In this document: positions 8,573 through 17,726 of the stretch, piece by piece | Position numbering within the stretch: the stretch's first letter is position 1 | Layout of the letters: every line of letters begins with the position of its first letter | Source of the DNA: Collinsella aerofaciens | Lineage (GTDB): Bacteria > Actinomycetota > Coriobacteriia > Coriobacteriales > Coriobacteriaceae | Assembly (NCBI RefSeq): GCF_902364945.1 | Contig: NZ_CABJFS010000001.1 | Location: forward strand, 314,980-378,979 | Direction of reading: 5' to 3' | Length of the DNA: 64,000 nucleotides | Notes under the pieces: model-generated | The model's input: only the letters and a program-made list of their open reading frames with translations | What the model was told of the DNA's origin: nothing | Database searches by the model: none | Position numbers and translations under genes: made by a program

Positions 8573-10090
8573 CTAGGCGTCGTACGCCGCAAGGGTGCGC
8601 TTGAGGATCGAACCGTCGCGCTCACAAGGCTCGGGTCCGTTCTTGCGCAGCATACGCTCTTCCTCGCCCTTACCGGTCACGATGACCACGGCAGGACGGA
8701 CGGTTTCGCGCACGGCAGTCTCGATAGCGGCAACGCGATCAGTCACGATTTGCCAGTTATCATTTCCCTGCGCTTGAACGTTGCGCGCGATCACGGCGCA
8801 GATATCCTCGACATCCTCGGGGCCGGGGTCATCCTCGGTAATCACGATTCGGTCGGCATACTTGCCAGCGGCGATGCCCATCGTGGTGCGTCGATCGACA
8901 CCCTTACCGCCCGTAGCGCCAAATACAACCGCCAGCTCGCGCTCGGGATAGTTCTCGCGCAAGTCACGCAGGAGCGTCTCGAGGCTCATGCCGTTATGTG
9001 CAAAATCGACGACGCCCAGGATTTTGCCCGATACGGACGGATAGAGCTCCATGCGGCCGGGGACGAAGACGCCCTCAAAGCCGTGGACGATACCCTCCTC
9101 GGAAATGCCCAGGGCCTCGGCGCAGGCAATAGCGGCAAGCGCGTTGGACACATTGAACTTAACCGGCGTGGGAATCACAATGTCGCGCGTAAAGCGGGGC
9201 GTGCGCACCGTTGCCACCACGCCGCAGTCGCCATTGCGAATCGCCAGCGCAAGCACGTCGGCACGCTCGTCGGTCAGGGAGAACGTCACCGTACGTTCGC
9301 AACGAGATGCCGCCTCGAGCACACGATCGACCTTATCCATATCGAGATTGACCACGGCAAAACGGCTCTGCGAGAAGATTTTGAGCTTGCTGGCAAAGTA
9401 ATCCTCGAGCGTCGGATGCTCAATCGGCGAAATGTGATCCTCGCCGAGATTGGTAAAGGCGCCGACTTCAAAGGCGATCTTGCCCGTGCGCTCGTATTTG
9501 AGGCCCTGGCTCGATGCCTCCATAACCAGCCACGGGGCACCCGCCTCCGCAGCATGTGCGATACGAGACTGCAGCAGGAAGGATTCGGGGGTCGTCAGCT
9601 TGGAAGGGCCCGTCTCGATGCCGTCGTCGAACTCAATGCCCGTATTAAGAGCGGGTCGATGACAGCCCGTAAGCTTGGCCTCGTTGACGAGAATGCCGCG
9701 CAGATAAAAGCTACAGGTCGACTTGCCCTTGGTGCCTGTAAAGGCGCAGACCTTCACCTTGCCCGACGGGTGCCCATAGAAGGCATCTGCCACCACGGCG
9801 AGCGTGCGACGAATATCGCTCACAATCACCGCGGGAGCATCGACATCGTAATCGACCTCGGAAACGTAGGCCACGGCGCCATCGGCGATTGCCGAAAGCA
9901 GGTACTCACGCTTAAACGCGCGGCCCTTGCAGACAAACAACGTGCCCGGACGCACCTGGCGCGAGTCGTCAGTCGCAAACTCAATGCGCTGGTCGCACGA
10001 AGCGCTCGGTTTGGAAACAACAAGGTCATCTTCCTCGAGCAACTCTATATAGCGCATCAGAGTTAGCTTCTCTTGTGTCGGACTCGACAT
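8573..10090 (-). CDS. murE: UDP-N-acetylmuramoyl-tripeptide synthetase (MurE family)
   Basis: ATP-dependent ligase that adds the third amino acid to UDP-MurNAc-L-Ala-D-Glu. The ATP loop appears as GTKGKST (GTNGKT in most Mur ligases); the carbamoylated-Lys region, EASSQGL and the C-terminal DFAHNG and GATGGKGVDRR segments are present. In the region that specifies the amino acid, meso-DAP enzymes have DNPR; here it reads DDPGPED, so lysine or ornithine is more likely (inference). The start at 10090 has AGAGGT and gives a 505-residue protein; the longer reading to 10519 would run through the divergent promoter region. Confidence 0.93.
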   Translation of the reverse strand: MSSPTQEKLTLMRYIELLEEDDLVVSKPSASCDQRIEFATDDSRQVRPGTLFVCKGRAFKREYLLSAIADGAVAYVSEVDYDVDAPAVIVSDIRRTLAVVADAFYGHPSGKVKVCAFTGTKGKSTCSFYLRGILVNEAKLTGCHRPALNTGIEFDDGIETGPSKLTTPESFLLQSRIAHAAEAGAPWLVMEASSQGLKYERTGKIAFEVGAFTNLGEDHISPIEHPTLEDYFASKLKIFSQSRFAVVNLDMDKVDRVLEAASRCERTVTFSLTDERADVLALAIRNGDCGVVATVRTPRFTRDIVIPTPVKFNVSNALAAIACAEALGISEEGIVHGFEGVFVPGRMELYPSVSGKILGVVDFAHNGMSLETLLRDLRENYPERELAVVFGATGGKGVDRRTTMGIAAGKYADRIVITEDDPGPEDVEDICAVIARNVQAQGNDNWQIVTDRVAAIETAVRETVRPAVVIVTGKGEEERMLRKNGPEPCERDGSILKRTLAAYDA

Positions 10091-10373
10091 ACAAAGACCT
10101 CTCTCGCTCAATTCGGCCTTAAAGGGCAAAAGACGTCCCGCGGCAGAAACGATGAAACATTCTGTATTATCAACCATCCTAATATGCCACCCGACCCTGC
10201 GCGCACTGCAGCCTTCTAAAAAATTGCATGGACTGTGCCGTGGATTAATAAATGGCGGCAGTGTCCCCCCGTGTAACAACGAGGAAATCTGGGTGCTATT
10301 CTTTATCCAAATGTCTTGATGTGCCTCATTGACCCACAATGCCGACCCATCATGCCCAAGCAAAGGATTCCAG
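10091..10373. promoter_or_regulatory. Divergent promoter region murE / ABC transporter
   Basis: Noncoding region of 283 nt between divergent genes. A candidate plus-strand promoter is TTGCAT (10224-10229) with TAATAA (10246-10251), spacer 16 nt. No convincing operator palindrome was seen. The promoter call rests on consensus only. Confidence 0.35.
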
Positions 10374-12422
10374 ATGAAACGACACTTCGAACGTCGCCAC
10401 CGCTCGGCACGCGTCCAGTTGACCCGGCACATCGTCTGCGCCTTCGCGACGGTCGTTGTGGCCCTTGCCACCATCATCGGCGCGAGCGGCTGTTCGTCCT
10501 CCCAGAACGCCTCGAGCACCTACACACTCGTCGAGAATGGCAAGCTCACTGTCGCAAGTGACTTGGCCACACCCCCGTTTGAATACGTCAACGATTCCGG
10601 CAAAGACCAGGGCTTTACCTATGAACTCATGGGCATGATCGCAGACGAGCTCGGTCTGGAGCTCAACTACTTGCCGGCGCAAAAGTTCGACGGCATTATC
10701 CCCATGGTCAAGCAGGGTGTAAAGACCGATGTCGGCGCATGTAACATCACGATTACCGACGAGCGCAAGGAAGAGGTCGACTTCACCAACCCCTATATCG
10801 ACTCCAACCAGGGCGTCGCAGTTGCAAAGAACACTGGATACGACACGGTCGATAGCCTCAACGCACCGGGTGTCAAAATTGCCGTGCAGTCGGGCACCAC
10901 GTCCGAGGAGTGGGCAATCGAGAACCTGCCGCAGGCAACCACCGTCAACTTTGACGACTGGACGGCAGCCTTCACCGCCGTCATGAGCGGTCAGTGCCAG
11001 GCGGTCGTATGCGATCTGCCCGTTGAGCAGTGGATGGTTTCGAACTCCTTTACCGGTATGGAGATCATCAAAGAGGTTCCGACGGGCGAGCAGTTTGGCA
11101 TTGCCGTCTCTAAAGACAACCCCGAGCTGACACAGGCCATCAACGATGCCCTTGCCAAAATCAAGAGCTCCGGTGCCTATGACAAACTGTACGAGAAGTG
11201 GTTTGGCATGGCGCCCACGAGCGGGTCCGATAACAAGGATGCCTCGAGCTCAGACGACGCGACGGGCACTTCACTCGCCGTCACCTCGGCGACCGCCAAG
11301 TCAAACGAAGACAGCGGCAACGGCGTGCTCGGCGGCATCGCAACCCGCCTGACCTGGGAAGCGACAACGGGTAGCGACGAGGGCGACGTTTCGCAAATTG
11401 AACTTGAGCTGCCCGAGGGCGGATCGTTTGAAAGCACCGATGCGAAGGTCACGCTGCTCGACGGACTGAACCAGACGGGTGTCAAGGAATCGTGCTCGCT
11501 GGACGGCTCAAAGCTCGTCATCAAGTTTGCCGATCCCGTCGCCGCCGGCTCGCAGATTCGCGTTGTCGTCCCCGACGTCGTATTCCCGAGCAACGCGGGT
11601 GCCTATGCCGTCACCGGCAGCTATGTCGCCGACGGCGACAAGCGAGATCTTCCCGAGAGCCCCACCATCAGCGTCTCGGAGAGCACCATGGTGCAAGAAA
11701 TCGTCACCTGGCTCGATGCCCAACCTTGGGTTGCCGCGTGGAACTCCAACCCGTTTTTGGGCATGTTCTGCAAGCCGCAGATTATCGTCACCTCAATCGC
11801 CTCGCTCTTTAAGGGCTGGGGCATAGCACTTGCCGTGACCGCCATCGGTTTTCCGCTCGCCATCCCCATCGGCTTGCTGTTTGCCTTTATGAAAATCAGC
11901 CATAGTCGTATGCTGCGCGGCATCGCCGTGACATACATCAACGTCCTGCGCGGAACCCCACTCTTCCTGCAGATCTACATTGCGTTCTTTGGGTTCCCTA
12001 TGATCGGTCTCAACGTGCCCAATCTGCCGCTCGGCGTTGGCGTGCTCGCCATCAACTGCTCGGCCTATCTTGCCGAGATTTTCCGCGCCGGCATCGAGAG
12101 CGTGCCGCATGGTCAAGCAGAAGCTGCCTACTCGCTTGGCATGACTTGGTCCCAAGTTATGTCGCGCATCGTGATTCCGCAAGCCGTACGTTGCGTTATA
12201 CCGACTATGACCAGCGAGTTCGTTATGCTGTACAAGGACACATCGCTGCTTTCGAGCGTTGGCGTCATGGAGCTCATGCTGTTCTCCAAAAACCTCACAG
12301 CCACCACGGGCAACATTACGCCCTACATTTGCGCCGCACTTTACTACCTGGTCGTGACGATTCCGCTCATCCACGCCGTCACCAAGGTGGAGCACCGTCT
12401 CGCCGAGCGCAGCAAGCGCTAA
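10374..12422 (+). CDS. Polar amino-acid ABC transporter, fused binding protein and permease
   Basis: Takes up an amino acid (glutamine-type family) across the membrane. The N-terminal signal ends in a lipobox (ATIIGASGC), so the protein is anchored outside. A family-3 binding domain follows (about 45-285: LTVASDLATPPFEYV, DVGACNITITDERKEEVDFT). A Ser/Asp-rich linker with a ~140-residue extra segment precedes the permease domain (about 475-680), which carries the EAA loop AEIFRAGIESVPHGQAEAA. AAAGGA sets the ATG at 10374. No ATPase gene is adjacent, so the ATPase must be encoded elsewhere. asnB follows after a strong terminator. Confidence 0.92.
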   Translation: MKRHFERRHRSARVQLTRHIVCAFATVVVALATIIGASGCSSSQNASSTYTLVENGKLTVASDLATPPFEYVNDSGKDQGFTYELMGMIADELGLELNYLPAQKFDGIIPMVKQGVKTDVGACNITITDERKEEVDFTNPYIDSNQGVAVAKNTGYDTVDSLNAPGVKIAVQSGTTSEEWAIENLPQATTVNFDDWTAAFTAVMSGQCQAVVCDLPVEQWMVSNSFTGMEIIKEVPTGEQFGIAVSKDNPELTQAINDALAKIKSSGAYDKLYEKWFGMAPTSGSDNKDASSSDDATGTSLAVTSATAKSNEDSGNGVLGGIATRLTWEATTGSDEGDVSQIELELPEGGSFESTDAKVTLLDGLNQTGVKESCSLDGSKLVIKFADPVAAGSQIRVVVPDVVFPSNAGAYAVTGSYVADGDKRDLPESPTISVSESTMVQEIVTWLDAQPWVAAWNSNPFLGMFCKPQIIVTSIASLFKGWGIALAVTAIGFPLAIPIGLLFAFMKISHSRMLRGIAVTYINVLRGTPLFLQIYIAFFGFPMIGLNVPNLPLGVGVLAINCSAYLAEIFRAGIESVPHGQAEAAYSLGMTWSQVMSRIVIPQAVRCVIPTMTSEFVMLYKDTSLLSSVGVMELMLFSKNLTATTGNITPYICAALYYLVVTIPLIHAVTKVEHRLAERSKR

Positions 12423-12446
12423 CCGCTCATACATAGCGTTCGTAAC

Positions 12447-12488
12447 CACGGCCCGCCGCTTCGTCTGAAGATCGGGCCGTGGTTTTTT
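12447..12488 (+). terminator. Intrinsic terminator of the ABC transporter gene
   Basis: CCACGGCCCG/CGGGCCGTGG stem followed by TTTTTT; 24 nt past the stop codon. Confidence 0.95.
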
Positions 12489-12613
12489 CGGTTCGCTCGG
12501 CGCTTATGCCCTATCACGAAACAAAAGATTGGCATGATAGTAAAGATTATTTGACATCAGCTGCCGTAACCCTTGCGGCAGTACACCTGAGCCGTCAGCA
12601 GAAAGGATCTTGC

Positions 12614-14482
12614 ATGTGCGGTTTTGTCGGTTTTACCGGTACAGATGAACAGAGTGAGCTGGTTCTCACGGCCATGATGAATCGCATCATCCACCGTGGT
12701 CCCGATATGGGCGGCCAGCATATCGTCGACAACGTTGCCCTTGGCTTCCGTCGTCTTTCGATTCTTGATCTTTCCGAAGCTGGAGCTCAGCCCATGTCGA
12801 GCGACGACGGCAAGGTCACGATTGTCTTCAACGGAGAGATCTACAACTTCCAGGAGCTTCGCGCCGAGCTGGAGGCAGCCGGCTACGCCTTCCACTGCAA
12901 CGCCGATACCGAGGTCCTGGTACACGGTTACGAGGAGTGGGGCGAGGACCTGGTCAACCGCCTGCGCGGCATGTACGCGTTCGTGATTCACGACCAGAAC
13001 AAGAACAAACTCTTTGGCGCTCGTGACATCTTTGGTATCAAGCCGTTCTATTACTACCAGGCATCCGATGGCTCGCTGCTGTTTGGCTCCGAGATCAAGA
13101 GCTTCCTGGACCATCCCAAGTTTGAGAAGGCTGTCAACCACGACGCGCTGCGCCCCTACCTGACGCTGCAATTCCCCGCCACGGAGGAGACCTTCTTTAA
13201 GGGCGTGTTCAAGCTTGCCCCGGCGCATTGCTTTACGTATGACCTGACGACCAACGCCATGGACATCAAGCGTTACTGGAGCTGCGACTTTACCGACGAC
13301 AACTCCAAGACCTTCGAAGAGTACGTGGACGAGTGCGACAAGGTCGTGCACGAAAGCGTCGCTGCGCACCGAATCGCCGATGTTAAGGTGGGCTCGTTCC
13401 TTTCTGGCGGCGTCGACTCCAGCTACATTGCCGCCTGCCTCATGCCCGACACCACGTATTCTGTCGGCTTCGATTACAAGAACTTCAACGAGACCAACTA
13501 CGCTGCCGAGCTTTCCGACAAGCTGGGCATCAAGAACGTGCGCAAGATGATTACCGCCGACGAGTTCTTCGATGCACTACCCGATATCCAGTACCACATG
13601 GACGAGCCGCAATCGAACCTGTCCAGCGTTCCGCTGTACTATCTGGCGCAGATGGCTTCCGAGGAGGTCACCGTCGTCCTTTCGGGCGAGGGTGCCGACG
13701 AGCTGTTTGCCGGCTATGAGTGGTACGAGGACACCCCCGAGATGCGCTCCTTTAAGAAGCGCGTGCCGCTCGGCGTGCGTCGCGCCCTGGGCTCACTCGT
13801 TCAGCATCTCCCCTACTTTAAAGGCCATAACTTCCTGACGAAATGCGCCGAGGTTCCCGAGCGCTGGTATGTGGGTCAGGCAAAGGTGTTCGACCCGTCC
13901 GAGGTCGACGAGGTGCTCAAGCCTGCTTATGACACCGGCAAGAACGCCGCCGAGATGTGCGCCGAGTACTACAAGCAGGTTCCCAACTGCTGCGAGCTTT
14001 CCAAGAAACAGTATCTGGATATGAACATGTGGCTGCCGGGCGACATTCTGCTCAAGGCCGACAAGATGTGCATGGCGCATTCTCTGGAGCTTCGCGTCCC
14101 GTTCCTGGACAAGAAGGTCATGGAGTTTGCCGAGCACATTCCCGCCAACTACCGTGTTAACGAAGAGGGCTGCAAGCTTGTCCTGCGCCACGCCGCCAAC
14201 CGCACGCTGCCCGATGAGTGGGCAACGCGCAAGAAGGTGGGCTTCCCCGTACCGGTCAAGTTCTGGCTGCGCGAGCAGAAGTATTATGACTACGTTAAGG
14301 AGTACTTCACCGCGCCGTGGGCTGCCGACTTCTTTGACACCGATGCACTCATGAAGCTGCTCGACGATCACTTTGAGGGCCGTGCGCTCAACCAGCGCAA
14401 GATCTATACCACGCTGACGTTCCTCATCTGGTACAAGCGCTTCTTTATCGACGAGGACACGGACGCAGAAGTCGCCGCGTAA
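12614..14482 (+). CDS. asnB: Asparagine synthase (glutamine-hydrolysing)
   Basis: Converts aspartate to asparagine using ATP and glutamine. The ATG at 12614 (AAAGGAT upstream) exposes the catalytic Cys after Met removal (MCGFVGFTG), a class II glutaminase domain (about 2-190). The synthetase domain follows, with the PP-loop SFLSGGVDSSYIAA near 255-268 and GEGADELFAGYEWY. 622 residues is normal. The upstream leader contains a small hairpin (CTGCCG/CGGCAG around 12561-12581). Its own promoter is likely because a terminator precedes it. Confidence 0.96.
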   Translation: MCGFVGFTGTDEQSELVLTAMMNRIIHRGPDMGGQHIVDNVALGFRRLSILDLSEAGAQPMSSDDGKVTIVFNGEIYNFQELRAELEAAGYAFHCNADTEVLVHGYEEWGEDLVNRLRGMYAFVIHDQNKNKLFGARDIFGIKPFYYYQASDGSLLFGSEIKSFLDHPKFEKAVNHDALRPYLTLQFPATEETFFKGVFKLAPAHCFTYDLTTNAMDIKRYWSCDFTDDNSKTFEEYVDECDKVVHESVAAHRIADVKVGSFLSGGVDSSYIAACLMPDTTYSVGFDYKNFNETNYAAELSDKLGIKNVRKMITADEFFDALPDIQYHMDEPQSNLSSVPLYYLAQMASEEVTVVLSGEGADELFAGYEWYEDTPEMRSFKKRVPLGVRRALGSLVQHLPYFKGHNFLTKCAEVPERWYVGQAKVFDPSEVDEVLKPAYDTGKNAAEMCAEYYKQVPNCCELSKKQYLDMNMWLPGDILLKADKMCMAHSLELRVPFLDKKVMEFAEHIPANYRVNEEGCKLVLRHAANRTLPDEWATRKKVGFPVPVKFWLREQKYYDYVKEYFTAPWAADFFDTDALMKLLDDHFEGRALNQRKIYTTLTFLIWYKRFFIDEDTDAEVAA

Positions 14483-14539
14483 GTTTCGTTATGAATTAGC
14501 GGTGAACAGCATAGGGTTTCCGCTATACTCAATCCCTGC

Positions 14540-14615
14540 GGGCGATTGGCGCAACGGTTAGCGCAGGTGCTTTACACGCACAAGGCTGGGGGTTCGAATC
14601 CCTCATCGCCCACCA
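14540..14615 (+). tRNA. tRNA-Val (anticodon TAC)
   Basis: A 76-nt cloverleaf with encoded CCA. The acceptor is GGGCGAT/ATCGCCC, the anticodon loop TTTACAC (anticodon TAC), and the T-arm GGGGG TTCGAAT CCCTC. The first pair of the anticodon stem is a G-A mismatch. The last 16 nt recur at 14785-14800 in a tandem repeat. Confidence 0.93.
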
Positions 14616-14955
14616 TTGAATTGGAAACGGTCCTCGAAAGGGGACCGTTTTTGTTTGGGCCCATTTCATGGGATTCGAACCCGCAAGGGTGCGGAGCTGA
14701 GGAAACGCGAAGCGTTTTCCAGCGCAGCACGCGAGGAGCGAAGCGACGAAGCGGAAGCGGGCGGCGCCAGCCGCACGCGGACATCCCTCATCGCCCACCA
14801 CTTGATTGAAAAGGCTCCCAGCGATGGGGGCCTTTCCTTTTTGGGCCCATCGCAGAGGAATTCGAACCCGCAAGGGTGCGGAGCTGAGGAAACGCGAAGC
14901 GTTTTCCAGCGCAGCACGCGAGGAGCGAAGCGACGAAGCGGATGCGGGCGGCGAA
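14600..14955 (+). repeat. Tandem ~186-bp repeat containing the tRNA-Val 3' end
   Basis: The 16-nt tRNA-Val end CCCTCATCGCCCACCA (14600-14615) recurs at 14785-14800. A 94-nt segment at 14673-14766 recurs at 14860-14953 with one mismatch. Each unit runs: tRNA end, short T-rich hairpin region ending in TTTGGGCCCAT, then a GC-rich block beginning ATTCGAACCCGCAAGGG. The second unit is not followed by another tRNA end. No ORF in it resembles a protein. Confidence 0.85.
14625..14656 (+). terminator. Intrinsic terminator of tRNA-Val
   Basis: AAACGGTCC/GGACCGTTT stem (14625-14633 with 14642-14650) followed by TTGTTT, 10 nt after the CCA end. A similar hairpin (AAGGCTCCCAGCGATGGGGGCCTT) follows the duplicated tRNA end at 14811-14834. 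Confidence 0.85.
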
Positions 14956-14974
14956 ATGGACCCTTGGCGAATAC

Positions 14975-15198
14975 CCGTGTGCAAAAAATGCCAAATATGA
15001 GTACTGCTACCTTTTTGGTAGCAGCGTTTTCGAAGTCATAAAAGGCAAATCCGACATTAGAACGACGACTGATAGTCCAGTTAAGCCAATTTAGTTACTG
15101 CAAAACTGGACATATGTGGCCCAACTCATCTAAAAACGCCCAATTTATATGTTACGAAGTTAGTGCCCGTACTCATATTTGCCACTTTTTGCACACGG
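14975..15198. mobile_element. MITE-like element, 224 bp, 30-bp inverted repeats
   Basis: The ends at 14975-15004 (CCGTGTGCAAAAAATGCC...) and 15169-15198 are inverted copies matching at 28 of 30 positions; the interior is AT-rich relative to the genome. It has no ORF and no clear target-site duplication. An internal hairpin (GCTACC TTTTT GGTAGC) is near 15006-15022. Similar terminal motifs are found at 27723-27961, and similar internal sequence near 47490-47550. Confidence 0.7.
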
Positions 15199-15230
15199 CC
15201 TATCCCAGCCATGGTAAATCGATAGCAAAA

Positions 15231-15286
15231 CGGGCTCCAGACCGCTGAATCGTGCCGCATATGGCACGTCCGCAGTCCGGAACCCG
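15231..15286 (-). terminator. Nested-hairpin terminator of argD
   Basis: On the minus strand an imperfect outer stem (CGGGTTCCGGAC with GTCTGGAGCCCG) encloses the inner stem CGTGCC/GGCACG and is followed by TTTTGC. It lies 25 nt after the argD stop. Confidence 0.65.
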
Positions 15287-15311
15287 GTCCAAATTGAGTT
15301 ATTGCGCTGTG

Positions 15312-16595
15312 TTAGGCCAAAACGTCCGACAAAATCTCGATCAGGCTGTCCACGTCGGCTTCTTCGCAGACAAGCGGCGGCAGGAAACGCAGCGTGTGGG
15401 CACCAGTAGCGTTAATCACGGCGCCGGCGGCCAGCGCGCGGGCAACAATATCATGCGCATCGCCCGCAGCGTCATCCAGATCGCAGCCGAGCATTAAGCC
15501 GCGACCGCGTACCTCGGTAACGTGCGGAAGCTTGGCCAGCGCCTGCTCCATATAAGCACCCACCTTGGCGGCATGCTCAGCGTAGTCGCCGCGCACAAGC
15601 GCGGAGAGCGTCGCGGCGCACGCCGCGACAGCCAAGCAACTACCGCCAAAGGTCGAGCCGTGGTCGCCCGGCTTAAACACGTCGGCGATCTCCTTCTTTG
15701 CCACCACGGCACCCATGGGGACGCCGTCGGCGATCCCCTTGGCAAGGCTCATGATGTCGGGCTCCACGCCATAGGTCTGGAATGCAAACGGCTTGCCGGA
15801 GCGGAAGATGCCACACTGGACCTCGTCGGCGATAAGAACGGCACCCACCTCGTGTGCCAAGTCGCGCGCTGCCGCCATAAACTCCTCGGTCATGGGGTGC
15901 ACACCGCTCTCGCCCTGAATCGGCTCGAGCATGACGGCGCAAATCTCGCTTCCCAGCTGCTTAAAGATTGCACGCAGCTCATCGACATCGTTGGGTGTGC
16001 AGGCCACAAAGCCGCCCGGCAGCGGACGGAAGCTGTCCTGTAGCCAATCCTGCATGGTGGCGGCAATGGTCTCGAGCGTACGACCGTGGAAGCCGCCGCG
16101 CATGCATACGATGGTGTTGCCGCCGTTACCAGCACGCTTGGCGTACAGACGCGCGAGCTTCATCGAGCCCTCGTTGGCTTCAGCACCAGAATTGGCAAAG
16201 AACGTCTCCCACACCTGCTCGCCCGCCGTCGGAGCGCCGAGCGCAGCGGCCGTGGTCTCATCGCCGGCGGCAATGGCATCGGCCAGAACGCACGCACCAT
16301 CTACGTCGTCGTTGGCAAGCTTGGACAGCAGCGCCGCGACCTGTCCACGCTGCTCGATGTAGAAGTAGTTAGACACGTGCAGAAGCTTTTTGGTCTGAGC
16401 CTCGAGCGCCGAAAGCACTGCAGGATTACCGTGGCCTAGGCTACACACGCCAATACCAGCGAGAAAGTCGAGATACTCACGACCATCGTCACCGATGAGC
16501 TTCATGCCGTGGCCTTCGACAAACTCTACCGGCGAGCGACCAAAAGTATGCATAACGTAATGGGATTCGAGCGATTGTTGAGTTGCAAGTGACAT
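15312..16595 (-). CDS. argD: Acetylornithine aminotransferase
   Basis: PLP-dependent class III aminotransferase converting N-acetylglutamate semialdehyde to N-acetylornithine. Motifs: FFANSGAEANEGSMKLAR, GGFHGRTLETIAAT, VLIADEVQCGIFRSGKPFA and the PLP lysine in SLAKGIADGVPMGA. Residues ~89-125 carry a family-length variation between helices. AAAGG precedes the ATG. Last gene of the argC-J-B-D set, 69 nt after argB. Confidence 0.95.
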   Translation of the reverse strand: MSLATQQSLESHYVMHTFGRSPVEFVEGHGMKLIGDDGREYLDFLAGIGVCSLGHGNPAVLSALEAQTKKLLHVSNYFYIEQRGQVAALLSKLANDDVDGACVLADAIAAGDETTAAALGAPTAGEQVWETFFANSGAEANEGSMKLARLYAKRAGNGGNTIVCMRGGFHGRTLETIAATMQDWLQDSFRPLPGGFVACTPNDVDELRAIFKQLGSEICAVMLEPIQGESGVHPMTEEFMAAARDLAHEVGAVLIADEVQCGIFRSGKPFAFQTYGVEPDIMSLAKGIADGVPMGAVVAKKEIADVFKPGDHGSTFGGSCLAVAACAATLSALVRGDYAEHAAKVGAYMEQALAKLPHVTEVRGRGLMLGCDLDDAAGDAHDIVARALAAGAVINATGAHTLRFLPPLVCEEADVDSLIEILSDVLA

Positions 16596-16664
16596 GGGAT
16601 GCCTTTCGTTGGGCGCCGTACGGCGCAGGGCTATGGGTGCAGGGACGCGACGACCGCGGGTCAG

Positions 16665-17645
16665 CTAGACCGTCTGGAGCTTCTCGACCTCGTCGAGGTT
16701 CTCGGTCAGGCGCGCCGCAAACGTCGAAAGCGGGTGCGGATGCGTATCGAATTCGTAGGCTGTCTCGGTGGAATGGATCACGGTGCCGACGCCAGCATCG
16801 GTCAACAGCTCCAGCAGCAGCGAGTGCGGCGTCGTGCCATTGATGATGTGGGCTCGGAACACGCCAGCGGTAAGCGCATCGACGGCGGCGCGCAGCTTGG
16901 GGATCATGCCCTTGTCGACCTCGCCGCCGTAGAGCATCTCATTGACCTCGTCGAGCGTCAGGTTGGAGATAAGCGAATCCTTGTCGCTAAAGTCCTTGTA
17001 CAGACCGTCGACATCGGTCAAAAAAATCGCCTTGTGCGCATGAAGCGCCGCCGCAACGGCGCCGGCGGCGGTATCGGCGTTGATGTTGAAGAAGCCACCG
17101 TCCTCCCCCGCCGCGACCGTGGCGATAACGGGAATGTACTCGCTGTCGAGCAAACGCTCGATATAGTCGGTGTTGACGTGCGTGACCTTGCCTACGCGGC
17201 CGAGCTCTGGGTCGAGTGGCTCGGCGATAAGGGTGCCGGCGTCGCTGCCGGACACGCCCACGGCCAGGTTGCCGTGGTGGTTGAGCGCCGCGACCAGCTC
17301 CTGATTGACCTTGCCGCCCAGAACCTCGCGCACGATGTCCATGGTGGCAGGCGTAGTCACGCGCTGGCCGTTCTTAAACTCGACGGGGATGTCGTAGTGG
17401 CTGAGCGCCTCGTTGATGGCCTTGCCGCCACCGTGCACGATAACAGGGCGCATGCCGATAATCTTGAGCAGGACGATGTCGCTCATCACGTCACGACGCA
17501 GTTGCTCGTCGACCATGGCGGCACCGCCGTACTTGATAACGACCGTCTTACCGGTCAGGTTCTTAATCCATGGCAGCGCCTCGAACAGCAGCTGCGCGGT
17601 AACTTCGTTGGATTCGCTTGAGCGACAATCGCGTGCGAACTTCAT
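16665..17645 (-). CDS. argB: Acetylglutamate kinase
   Basis: Phosphorylates N-acetylglutamate, second step of the acetylated arginine pathway. Amino-acid kinase fold with KTVVIKYGGAAM near residue 33, IVHGGGKAINEAL and NINADTAAGAVAAAL. The ATG at 17645 is chosen because GAGG lies 6 nt upstream and it gives the usual N-terminal helix (326 residues). This helix is long enough for the arginine-sensitive hexameric type, but feedback control is inference. Confidence 0.95.
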   Translation of the reverse strand: MKFARDCRSSESNEVTAQLLFEALPWIKNLTGKTVVIKYGGAAMVDEQLRRDVMSDIVLLKIIGMRPVIVHGGGKAINEALSHYDIPVEFKNGQRVTTPATMDIVREVLGGKVNQELVAALNHHGNLAVGVSGSDAGTLIAEPLDPELGRVGKVTHVNTDYIERLLDSEYIPVIATVAAGEDGGFFNINADTAAGAVAAALHAHKAIFLTDVDGLYKDFSDKDSLISNLTLDEVNEMLYGGEVDKGMIPKLRAAVDALTAGVFRAHIINGTTPHSLLLELLTDAGVGTVIHSTETAYEFDTHPHPLSTFAARLTENLDEVEKLQTV

Positions 17646-17726
17646 AGTCTGCCTCGTCTTTCGTGTAGCTATCGCGCCGTACCTCGTTGCCCGCGATTGC
17701 AGCGGGACGCGCGGCACATCGGGACT

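Noticed and set aside
8573..10519. N-terminally extended murE reading
   Set aside because: The extra ~143 codons cover the divergent promoter region and lack similarity; a good ribosome binding site precedes 10090.
14546..15041. Several overlapping ORFs on both strands in the tRNA-Val repeat region
   Set aside because: They translate tRNA and a tandem repeat; no ribosome binding sites or similarity.
14975..15198. Target-site duplication for the MITE-like element
   Set aside because: No matching direct repeat was found at its two borders.
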